DNA of 64,000 nucleotides from Leuctra nigra (Eukaryota > Arthropoda > Insecta > Plecoptera > Leuctridae), in the NCBI GenBank assembly GCA_934045905.1, contig OW203765.1, positions 17,795,409 through 17,859,408 on the forward strand, read 5' to 3'. Shown here piece by piece: positions 35,242 through 47,923 of the stretch. Position numbers and translations under genes: made by a program. Each line of letters opens with the position of its first letter. Position 1 is the stretch's first letter. Below the pieces are notes generated by a model, which saw nothing but the letters and a program-made list of their open reading frames with translations, ran no database searches and was not told the DNA's origin.

Positions 35242-36019
35242 TTTTACTAGATAATTGTCTATGATGCCAGAAATGCGTGCATTGCTAACAGGGTGGTGGT
35301 GGGAGGGAACTTTAGCAGGGTGACTTCACTAACACTTCACCAAACTTCACTGTGCTGAGCTATAAGCAGGTGTTTGCAAATGCCAATGTCAAATTGAAAA
35401 CTAACTTATGTAGTTATATTATGAGAATTCCATGATAAAACACCTATAAGGTACATCCAAATTTAAAATATTAAACACCTATTTTAATAGTAAATTATCA
35501 AGTATTGTACCAAATAATGGACAAACAAAATATTTAAATAATTAAAGTTTGTTGCAAGTATTTTACCAACAATGTAAAAACAAAATAGTCAATAATGTTG
35601 AAACATTTTTATCATTAAATTTAATAAGAGCAGCAAATTGCTAAACTTATCCCAATTTCATACAACGAGGAAGTTAATGAAAATGCATAAAGTACAATAA
35701 ATTGTTATTGAGGGTATCGAAATGGGGAAATAACTTGAGGGAAATTAGTTTCCTTGTGACAGGTAAATTTAAGTACTACTGCCCACTCGGTTCATACTTC
35801 ACACTTCTCTCTCTCAGATGGAACCTTTTTAAATTGTCAATGTCAATTTTTTATTTGTAAATCAGCACTTCATGCCATTCTTATCTCTGGCCAAGGTTAC
35901 TCAATAAGTGCACTCTAATGCCAGTCTGTAGTAGCTCACACAAATTATTAGTGGATTCAATTGACTACCTAGGTACATAATAGCAGTGGCAGCTAATGTT
36001 TGTGATATTAACATAATTA
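35242..36019. other. intergenic, head-to-head promoter region
   Basis: Separates the minus-strand phosphotransferase from the plus-strand Nudix gene and so must contain both promoters unless there are upstream UTR exons. No TATA or other core motif could be assigned with confidence. Confidence 0.5.
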
Positions 36020-37438
36020 ATGCGTAACACAGTTTCTCAATTATTCTATAGGCGAGTGTTCTTTCAGCAATACCCAGTGAGATTAAGACATTTTGCTAGC
36101 CAACATTTACCTAAATCCTACAGTTTTCATAGGGCATCAGATAAGCTACCAGCAGTAAATTACTTTTCACGGCGATACATAACCGTAATGTCAGACCTCA
36201 AGGACCTTTTTAAAGGACACCCCGATCGGTTCAACGGAGTAACAGTTGACTCGAATAGAGAAGGTTGTGATTCTACAACATTCACGGAAAAGCTCGAGCG
36301 TAAGTTGGCTAGAAAGAGCCACAAACAAACATCGCTTAATTTTGATCTTACACACACAAGTCATCGCAGCATACTTTGCTTTTCACAGGATCTCTGGAAA
36401 ATTGGGTCACTAAAGAGGTACGAGGAGTATGGTTCAAAGTTGCTCTGAAAGATGCAGACTGGGTTCCGGTATTAGCTCAGCGAGGTTTCAGCTTCCATCA
36501 CGCGAAGCCCGAATATGTGATGATGTACAAATATCTGCCGACAACGGAAGAATCGAATGCACCACGGTTTGCTCATACCATGATCGGTGTTGGAGCCGTG
36601 GTAGTCAACGATTCAGATGAAATTCTTGTGGTTCGAGAGAAACATGCATTTATGGGTTTCCCGCACTGGAAACTACCTGGTGGCTATGTAGAGGCAGGTC
36701 AGTGTAATTTGTAGTAGGTAGGTACGTAGTACAAGTCTAGGTACCTATGTAGTACCAGTAAATACTATGAAAGGATTTATTAGTCTCAAAAAATTAACGG
36801 TCCTTTGGAATTAAAATACTAGGTAGCTATAAACTTTGAGTTATGTATTTGAATTACACGTAATTTTGATTCAATATTTGAGAAATGTGCAAGAGAAAAT
36901 CAAATGTTTCAAAATGTTACTTTAATCTTATAGGGGAGGATTTGGAAGACGCAGCAATTCGTGAAGTAATGGAAGAAACTAGCATACAAACAAAGTTTCA
37001 ATGTTTAGTCTCATTCCGACTATCACATGGGGGAAACTTTGGATGCTCGGACATTTATTTCGTTGTCGGTTTGAAACCGATTTCAAGCGATATAAAAAAA
37101 TGTGAGCGAGAAATTGTAGCTGCGGAATGGATGAAGGTAAATTAGTGAACCTTAGTCCTTGGATCGTTTAGTCAACGTTAACATTGAAAATTTAACACAT
37201 GCAACGGTGCAAAACTGATTCACTTACTTTGTTACAGATTGACGAATATTTGAACCACGACTACGTTCATGAGACAAATCGTTTATTTCTTCAAAAATAT
37301 CTTGAATATAGAAAGACAGGTACAATAATTGGCGCTGAAAAGGGAATCCACCCACTTGTAAAGAAACCATACACAGTTTTTGAAATTGTAAAAGGAAATC
37401 TAAATGAACCAGATACAGGAGAGAAGAGTAAAATCTAA
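36020..37438 (+). CDS. Nudix hydrolase, NUDT6-like, four exons
   Basis: Exons 36020-36299, 36389-36697, 36934-37136, 37238-37438 total 993 nt (330 aa). The Nudix fold hydrolyses nucleoside-diphosphate derivatives; the NUDT6 substrate is not well defined. Ahead of the Nudix domain is the NUDT6-type segment WVPVLAQRGFSFHHA. Then come IGVGAVVVN and the Nudix box at residues 192-214 with REVMEE. The canonical Gly of EExGU is Ser213 (EETSI). The first 55 residues are Arg/aromatic-rich with few acids, like a mitochondrial presequence. An internal ATG at 36189 (MSDLKDLF) would give a cytosolic form. An acceptor-like CTATAG at 36051 leaves open an alternative first exon. Confidence 0.88.
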
Positions 37439-38235
37439 TTGTAAACACAAAACAATGTAAATAATTGTTAAATTTAAAAACTTTAGATAAATATTGAGCA
37501 CACTTGGGGGGTGTATTAAGTATTTAGCACAATACCTAGATTCAATCACTAATCAGTGAACTACCTACTGCCCATTTATTTGTACAAACTTTCTAAGCTA
37601 GCATTATTCCTAAACGAGGACTCTTCAAGGCCTTTGTCAATTAGATTGCTCAAACGGGATTTGACTGGAGTTCCATAATAATTACCTAAAAATGATGATA
37701 CTCATATTCCAAATGTTATGAAAATATTATTACGTTAATTACCTAGATATCTACTAGTAGTAGAGTAATGTTTTATTTTGGTCCCATGGCTAGTTGACAT
37801 CAAGGTTTTATCAAATAAGTAGATATTTATGTTTTTAAATTTTAAATTTTTAAATAATATTTTTAAATGTTATTTGTTCCCTTGAATTGGAACCAGGGAC
37901 GGATTATTAATATTATTATTGTTAATCTTAGTTATTTTATAGTACTACCTACTCTGTTGACAGAGTTAAGAAAGTATAATATTGTCTGGGGCTTGTGCGT
38001 ATCCTACAGTAATGTCCTACCGTGATACTACCTTTGAGCCCGTAAGGATTATATATTCAAAGATTGGTTCTTGCTCAATGATCTATTCAAGTGATCATTG
38101 AGAACAAAGCAAGGATTATGCTATTTTCATTCTTAATAATCGTTAACAGACACATCCTACCAGGCTTACATGGTCAATCTTACTTGACGACTTTCATGTC
38201 AAACCTTGGCATAAAGGATTTCCGTCTGTGCTTGA
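37439..38235. other. intergenic DNA
   Basis: Includes the Nudix gene 3' UTR. AT-rich, nothing else recognised. Confidence 0.5.
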
Positions 38236-39236
38236 CAGGCGCGTAGGAACTTTATTTTGAGTGGGGGGGTCAAATTATTGGGGATCGATGAATGTGAGGA
38301 AAGGTAGTTCGCCGTTACAAGGGGGTCTGGGGGCTCCTCACCCAGTTTGCCCCGCAGGGCCTTTTTTGAATTTTTGATACAAAAATAATAGAATTTGAAG
38401 CTATTTTGGCATTCTTTTCAAAGAAATGGACAATGTGTGATGCAATATTCTGTGGAAACTTTAGACAAATGTAATCCAATCTGTAATTATTTGTTTTTAT
38501 AGAATCCCCATTGGCCCCGCAGGGAATTTTTTGAGATTTTGATACAAAATAATCAAATTTGAAGCTATTTTGGCATCTTTTTCAAAAAATTTAAAATGTG
38601 TGATATGCAATATTCTTGGAAAAAATTTAGACAAAATGCATAATAATCTGTAAATTTTGTTATTTGACAGAATCCCTAATGGCCCCGCAGGGCCTTTTTT
38701 GAATTTTGATACAATATAATCGAATTTGAAGCTATTTAGGCAACTTTTTCAAAGAAATGTAAAATGTGTGATATGCAATATTAATGGGGAAACTTAGACA
38801 AAATGCATTATAATCTGTACATTTTGTTATTTGATAAAATACCTAATGGCCCCGCAGGGAATTTTTTGAGTTCCTTAGTAATAGAGAGTCGATTATGAAT
38901 CGATTTTGGAATTAATTTGAAAACGGTTGCAATAAGCAACACCAATAAGCAATAAGAAAAATCTGTATTTGTTTTGGTATCGTGTAATACTGTTTTTATG
39001 AGGATGATCAAGTTGGACAAATGAGTTATTATCTCATTGGATAATATATAACCTCTGTTCAATTAGTTTTGCAAAACTTGGGAAAATTTTGAGAATTCAA
39101 CCTCATAATGAAGCAAATCTGTGCATTTTTGGATCTCTTTATCAACATTTTTGTATATATCTGGGGGTATCAAGACGAAAAGTGGGGGGGTCATTGACCC
39201 CCACTTCCCCCCCCCCCCCCCCTTCCTACGCGCCTG
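38236..39236. mobile_element. hAT-type non-autonomous element with 165-bp internal tandem repeats
   Basis: The 14-bp perfect termini CAGGCGCGTAGGAA (38236-38249) and the complement (39223-39236) are flanked by an exact 8-bp duplication, GTGCTTGA (38228-38235 and 39237-39244). Internally CCCCGCAGGG recurs at 38350, 38515, 38683 and 38850. Each copy is followed by TTTTTTGAATTTTGATAC and GAATTTGAAGCTATTT, so the period is 165-168 bp. A C tract sits just inside the right end. No transposase frame. A right-end fragment of the same family is at 26199-26322. Confidence 0.9.
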
Positions 39237-40827
39237 GTGCTTGAACTTCTTCAAGCTTCACAGAAGGCCCCACACACGATCAAACTTCCACGCTTGTCAA
39301 AGTAAGTGGTCAAAAATGTAGCAATTCATTTTGAACATTATTATGGATATTGGTAGGCAGTTCAATTCTTTTAGTTTCAATCTAGATGTTGATAAAGCAA
39401 TGCAATAAATGATTTATATTCTTCATATTTTTGTCTGCATACCTACTACACATCCTATTCTAAAACACACAAAATTAACTTATGTAGGTACAGTGGGTTG
39501 TAGGTGAAATGTTATCCCTCCGTTCACCCCCCACCCCCCCATCCACATTCAAACAACTTGTCTCGTGTTATCGGTCGAGGGGGAGGAGCCTAAGCTAACG
39601 TAAATGATGGAAAGGGAAGGACGGGGGGGGGGGGGGGGGTAGAAGCTAGTCTTACAGCCGGGTGTACATATACATATAATCTCCAATAGAATTTAGAATC
39701 TACACCATCACAGAACTGACTTTGATCTTGGTGAATGTTGACAAACTAATAAAGAGAATGAGCAACTCCGGGTGGTCATTCTAAAGGGAAAAAAGAATGC
39801 CAATTGCAAATATAGTGACTCGTAATTGCAATAACTAATCCAAATATATGTAAGTAGGTACCTAGTACCTGAATCATTGTAAAATGAGTCCAGTACAGAC
39901 AGGTAGTTCGTGTCACATTTAGCTGGCCAGTAAAATCCTTTTAATACCCCTTGTCTGAGAGAGAGGGATGGTCTCGGAAGACCACCCGATCGACCAGTCA
40001 GCATACAGCGACTGAGGGATGGACAGAAAGCTGTTATTTGCAAAATTAGGGGCCACATCTGGCGGACATGCAGTGTAGTTGTAGCTTCCTTGCTTGAAAA
40101 TATTTTAATTGAAAGCTAAATATTGCTGAAACCCTAGGACTTTCGACATCTTTTCAACATATATAAGGTGTAGCTATTTATCTAATCTGCAGAGACTAAA
40201 CACAAGTAACACAAAGCGAGTCACACCAACTTCAAATCTAAAGATAAAGCTTGATACAAGAACTGAATACTCATAGGTACGTAATTCCTGCAAGCAGATA
40301 GTAACATCCAAATCAATATAAGGCAGCAGTGACACTGACATACCCCAGTTTAAACTATAAACCATTGAGAGCATCAAGATCAACAACTTTGATCAACAGG
40401 TTGTCAAAAGCACACAACACTAACCTGAAAGTTATTTTGATAGATTCTTGAAGAACGCACGTACTGTAGCACTAAAAGTCAGAAGTCTCGAATAAAACAC
40501 AACAATACGATTAAACAGTGTATGTACACTAATATCACATTATTAACTTCAATATTTAGGTCTAAATATCAAAATGCACTTGTCACAACACAGCACGGAC
40601 ATATCAAAATCAAAACAAAGAACTAGTACCAACCATGTAACACGACATTTCCCATACTTTTCCCTTTTCACATAAATATTAAATACTGACGTCACTTGCG
40701 ACGCTAACTACCAATCTACTGGTTGATATTGTTGCTGTGACGTAAGAGTCATGGCACAAGTCACAAGTGTGAAGCATGTGAAGTGAACACGGAACAGCTG
40801 TAATCAACAAAGGTGGAAACGAGAAGA
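39237..40827. other. intergenic repeat-bearing DNA
   Basis: Contains a G tract (39624-39639) and a dispersed repeat (39948-40080). The rest is AT-rich with no supported exon. The end carries the promoter of the next gene. Confidence 0.5.
39948..40080. repeat. dispersed repeat, copy 1 (GAGAGAGAGGGATGG family)
   Basis: Shares GAGAGAGAGGGATGG, GAAGACC, GCGACTGAGGGATGGA and GCAAAATTAGGGG blocks, in order, with 41490-41606. The family is not known to me. Confidence 0.6.
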
Positions 40828-42373
40828 ATGGCGACTTCAGGAATGGTCTGGTTGCTTGGAGCAAGAACTATACGAAACTCTCTACCTGGCTCACTTCTTA
40901 ACAACAGGTAAAATAGACTAAACAATACAAGATTCACTAACATACAACTTTGAGGTGAAGGAGTACTAGGTTGCAAGGGATACTTGCTCCATTGTGACAG
41001 GGCCCCTGAAAAGGGCGAAGCCTTTCGGCAGGTCAAATTCAGTTGGAGCTGGTCTTACCCCCTTTCAGGGGCAGGGCCTCCACTTACCTTAGGACAGCTA
41101 CAACAAAAAAGGCAACTCATTATCGTGATATTTCAATTCGTAGTACCTTTTTACATTGACTTAGCTTCATTGCGTTTGACATTTAAGTTGTCCCGTAATA
41201 TATTTATGACGGAACAGGTTGGGTGAGTGGTTAACGCTCTGAACTTGTATTCCAAAGGCCCGCGTTCGTCCTTCCTGACTGGGGCTTTTTCGTGGTTTTC
41301 CCTCAGTCGACAGGCAAATGCTGAGAAGGTACCCTACTAATAGGCCACGACCACCGCCTTCACACCTTCCGTCCTTACCCACTCTCACCATCATCTCCCA
41401 ATCATCAACATAATCATTCATCCATCACCATTAGCCTCGCTGCAGAACAGTGCCCCAGACAAAAAAAATATATTTTTGAATACCTACCCTCCGAGAGAGA
41501 GGGATGGACTCAGAAAACCGCGCGATCGCACAAAGTGACTGAGGGATAGAAAAAAATCCTTATACTTGCAAAAAAGGGGTCAGCTAAACGTGAAACGCAG
41601 TGTACAGAACGTTCTACAAGGACCTTTCAGCGCCTGAGGGCAAATGCCAAAACACAAACGCCAATAAAATGCTGTATACACCTCAGAAATGTGAATTTTC
41701 TTTGGTCCGCTATTGTTATGAGGTGAGGAAGAGGTAGTGTCAGAAAACTGGCCAAAATTAGTGTGGAAAATAAGAATTCTAAATAGAAAATAGATTTTTC
41801 GCTGTTGCAAATTCCTTGTAGAACGTACTGTAGGTACTCATTTGATTGCATTATGTAGGTCTACCTAGAGGTATTGTTGCACTTTGCTACTCTACTAAGT
41901 AACTGACAAAACGTACCAATTCAAATCACGGGGATTGTGCCTTAAGTCTCATGTGACATTTCTGCAATTTCTTGCTTCAATTGATTTTCAGGCTCGCTGC
42001 ATCGCCCTGTGCCTGCGCAAGATACTACTCATCAGTGAAGCAACCCGAGGACCACTCGATTCCTCTGAAGTTCACCACCAGCAAGGCAGCGACTTGGCAA
42101 GCAAAGCACACTCGAACGGGAGGCATCGATGACAGCCCTTGGTACCAGCCTTATGTCATCTCGCTCAGCCTGACGATATTCTTAGTTTACTTCTGCATAT
42201 TACGTGAAGAAAGTGATATTGATCAGGAAATGGACAAAACTTTATATGAAAGAATATCTGGTCTTGAAGAGAAACAATTAGAAATATCATTAGCTTATAA
42301 TCAGCAACATGGAATTAGCACAGATGCAATTATAGAAAGGTTGGAAGAGTTGAGACCCAAGGTTGAGAAATAA
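40828..42373 (+). CDS. CCSMST1-like single-pass mitochondrial membrane protein, two exons
   Basis: Exons 40828-40907 and 41992-42373 (462 nt, 153 aa), GT-AG intron, phase closes. The start (AGAAGAATGG) has a good context. The N-terminus is basic and hydroxylated without acids (WLLGARTIRNSLPGSLLNNR), as in a mitochondrial presequence. Then follow IPLKFTTSKAATWQAKHT, DDSPWYQPY, a membrane span at residues 81-97 and LREESDID. The order PIxFxxSKA - W - span - LREESxxD matches the vertebrate CCSMST1 family. A C-terminal helix rich in Glu/Leu extends beyond the family core. Function in the respiratory chain is inferred only from the family. A SINE occupies the intron. Confidence 0.75.
41211..41468 (+). 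repeat. tRNA-derived SINE
   Basis: Begins GGAACAGGTTGGGTGAGTGG and continues with GTTAACGCTCTGAACTTGTA, then a degraded B box (GCGTTCGTCC). The body TTTTCGTGGTTTTCCCTCAG, GTCGACAGGCAAATGCTGAG and TAGGCCACGACCACCGCCTT follows. It ends CTGCAGAACAGTGCCCCAG and an A-rich tail. Same family as 21969-22249, opposite strand. Confidence 0.82.
41490..41606. repeat. dispersed repeat, copy 2 (GAGAGAGAGGGATGG family)
   Basis: Ordered match to 39948-40080, including GAGAGAGAGGGATGGACTC, CGCGATCG and GTGACTGAGGGAT. Confidence 0.6.
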
Positions 42374-42378
42374 ATAAA
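42369..42378 (+). terminator. AATAAA polyadenylation signals overlapping the stop codon
   Basis: Two overlapping AATAAA hexamers (42369-42374 and 42373-42378) include the TAA of the CCSMST1-like gene. If used, the 3' UTR would be only a few tens of nucleotides. Confidence 0.6.
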
Positions 42379-43189
42379 AATTAGTGTAAGTTACAAGTTG
42401 TATTATTTATTTATTACCAAGTCATTTTACAAAGAACAAATACTGAAGAGGAGAACAGAGATCTTGAGGAGACCTTCAGGTTTTAAAGCTCACACTAGAG
42501 CTGCATGAATGTATTGAAATATGAATTTTGAAGACAGTGAAATAAGTATGAAAACAGTCAAAAAGATAATGAACTCCCCATGTGAATTATCCTTACAATA
42601 CAACTATTGAACTACATTGGTTAAATATTATGTAGAGCCAACTACATCGTACAATATAATAGTAAAATCAGTAATTAGGTACAGTAAAATAGAAAAATCA
42701 ATCCTGTCTACCCAGAGTTTTGGAAAGGCCAAGTGAAGTAGCAACATATTTGATGTTTTATGTTACTTCTTTCCCCAGCCTTACAAAACCATGCCTAGCT
42801 GTCCTAGGAGTTTTATAAACCAACACTTTAATAATAAGTAAATTCTAGTCACAAATACCTACACGACAACATAAAGCAGTAGTACTTGAGGAACACTTCT
42901 GCCATTCTCAAATAGTATGCTTAACATAGAACTACATTTAAAATAAAAATGCCAGGTCATTTCAATTATACCAATAATGTGAACTGGATGTTGATACTAC
43001 GGCAGTGTAAAGTCAAATTGTTCCACAACGACGCACATAATCTAGTGAACGGTGGAATATAAAAAAGAGATTGTTTTGGGTAGCTCTGGATGATACTGGG
43101 AACGATAAATATTGCTGCGACCATCGAATGTTGAGACGGTGTAGGTCGTTTCTCCTCGGCAATCCATTTACGCTACGACGATACGGAAT
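42379..43189. other. intergenic DNA / H3.3 3' UTR
   Basis: Lies between two convergent genes. The right part should be the 3' UTR of the minus-strand H3.3 gene. No repeat or RNA gene recognised. Confidence 0.5.
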
Positions 43190-45444
<2,255 letters not shown>

Positions 45445-46044
45445 TCAATCTAAATCCAAAATAATAATGTTGTCAAGTCAATTCAAATACCTAGGTAGTA
45501 CCTACCTTTCACTAATGCAGCAGGGCCTAACACTGGATGGTTACAAGAATATTATCTTCAATCACTCGACCTAGGTAGGCCTAGAAACCTGAACACAATG
45601 AACCAATAATATTCAAATTTGAATGAACTAGCGTCCCGTCAACCGTCATTTTGATACCCAAGATGCCATGGGATGACCGCAAGCATGAAGCGGCCTACTT
45701 TTAAGACACTTGCATTTAGTCAAAATATCAAATGGAATATTGTTTTGGACTAATCTAAATAGCATTATTGTGAAGGTGACATATCACTTAGGCATTGCAT
45801 AGCGTTCCCTAATCGCAGAAAAGCCATCTAAAGTATAAAATTCCACAAATCAGCTGGGCGCCAAACGGCAGATCATGAAGTCACAACATGGCGGAGACAA
45901 TGCATTGGGCAATCCTCTAATTATCTAAATTTTGAACTACGATTACTACATGAATAAACTGATTCATGAATAAACGATTGTTTAAAAATATGAAGGAAAT
46001 AATGTACAAAAGAATGCTATTAAAATTGTCTAACTTTATATTAC

Positions 46045-46130
46045 CTGAAGTCGACTTTCTCGGTATCTTCTTAGCAACACGTACAGATCGTTCCTCTGTC
46101 GATTCCAAAACACAACTGCCTGGTACAACA
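46045..46130 (-). other. probable untranslated first exon of H3.3
   Basis: On the minus strand a donor CAG|GTAATA at 46045/46044 pairs in position with the acceptor TTTAG at 45450-45454. The 5' end is not determined. The boundary near 46130 is a guess from the promoter motifs upstream. Confidence 0.5.
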
Positions 46131-46172
46131 AAATGGCGAAGAGAGACGCTGCGCTCCGTTCACTACGTTCCC

Positions 46173-46289
46173 ATTGGCTACCATTTTGAAGTTGAAGCCT
46201 CATCATTGGTCAGAATAACGACCGTTGTAGTTGGTTGATAAACGAAATGGTGGATTGTGATTGGTCATAATAAGACGATTTCCTATTGG
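46173..46289 (-). promoter_or_regulatory. four CCAAT boxes upstream of H3.3
   Basis: ATTGG on the plus strand (CCAAT on the gene strand) occurs at 46173-46177, 46205-46209, 46260-46264 and 46285-46289. All have the same orientation. Clustered CCAAT boxes bind NF-Y-type factors and are usual in TATA-less housekeeping promoters. This cluster sits just upstream of the probable untranslated exon. Confidence 0.65.
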
Positions 46290-46329
46290 TTGTAAATTTT
46301 GATACCACATCTTCACATTTTGTGCTTTT

Positions 46330-47923
46330 CTCCACTGCACGTAGACCAAATCGGTCGTATTTCCTACAGGCCTGTAGACTCTATGCTGGCAGCATAGATA
46401 ATTGAATACAAAACAATATCGAAATAATATACCTACTTGCTGTACTAACTACAGAGTATCTTATGTAAAGGCAATCCACGAACCCATTGCTCCAAGTATT
46501 CTAGAAATAATGGTTCCTTCTAAAATGTTTTGTTGAAACAACTAGCTTACCTACAAAAGTAAAAGTTGAATCACCAAAATTCTATAAATCTACTTGATTT
46601 TTTATTTATTTTAAATACTATTTGAATATTGAGTTTAAAAATGTATTTGCTGTCAAATGGAGATTAAGATTACTTAAAAATTTACATTGACACACTAACA
46701 TGGGATAATTTATTACAAAAATAATTTGAAAATATATTTTAAACATTTTATTTTTCAATTATTTTTAAATTTGCATACCTACAGAAAAACCAAAATAATT
46801 TTTTAATAATTTTTTTTTTCATCTTTGGTCCTAGCATTGATTTTTTATTAGCCTAATCACAGTAATTTAAACAGGAATGTAAAAATGAAATAGGTAAGTG
46901 GATTCTGGGAAAAATAAATCTAGCTTTGGAGGAACTGAAATGGAAATCTGGTTCTTGCAACATAATGTAAATTAATTACGACCACTGATTTTTATTTAAA
47001 TAAAGTACTTTTAAGGGCTTCATATAGCTTTTAGCATTAGGTAGTTTAAGAGGACAAAATCCAAAATAGTAGTTCACATTATCATTGAACTTAAATCAGA
47101 TGAAGATTTTTAAAATTATGTTCACACTATTCCCTCTTACCAAAATGTCATCTCAAACCTTGGGACGCCTTATTGCATACAATCAAACGTTTTAAATATC
47201 AAGTATTTCACAAGTATTTTTTAAATTTATATGATATATAATAATATATATTAACCACGGTCCACAATGTCTCCATTGAAAATAAAATGCGTATTATGTC
47301 TTCCACAAAAATAGTTTAGAAAAAATTGCATGTTACAAGGAAGAGTTTTTGTACTTTTGTCATCAATGAATGGAAATTGGAATGTTAACAAAAGATACAA
47401 ACACAGATATAAAAGTAATCGACAACCGTTTCATCGATAATCACGACAACGCGTGAAATGCATCTTGAGTGCCGTTTACAGACGAGAAGCTCACATTACA
47501 TTTACCACACGCAAACACTCAACTTCAAATGCACCAAGAATAATGAGATTTGCACAAAAACCTCAGACGCACTGTTGTGATTATCGATCCACAGTTTACA
47601 GACACTATACTTGAAAAATTATATCTAGTTACAAAATTTAAGTCAAAGACTGCAGTAACTAGATGTGTACAATGACTTGTAAATTTCTGTATTTCAGTAA
47701 ACGAAAAAATCAAATGTTGCAGCTCAAGTAATAATAGTATTCCAAAATGCCAGTTATAAAATTGTAAATATGATCGGAAAATATTAGAAACCAAAAATGC
47801 TACGGTTTATTACCGACCTGATTAAAGTGGAATTTGAACCTTACTGGTGCCGAAATAGCCACTTGACGATAAATATAGTTAATAAAGGTGTAGACATACG
47901 AGGAGCGAAGACGATGATGTGCA
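46330..47923. other. intergenic DNA and unkempt 3' UTR
   Basis: Between H3.3 (upstream end) and the 3' end of unkempt. AT-rich; the part near 47300-47923 is the likely 3' UTR of unkempt. No other feature recognised. Confidence 0.5.

Noticed and set aside
39708..40386. Minus-strand frames of 116 and 70 codons
   Set aside because: They overlap a dispersed repeat and AT-rich DNA; no splice context or recognised domain.
45966..46238. 90-codon plus-strand frame over the H3.3 promoter
   Set aside because: Lies over the untranslated exon and CCAAT cluster of the opposite-strand gene; no independent support.
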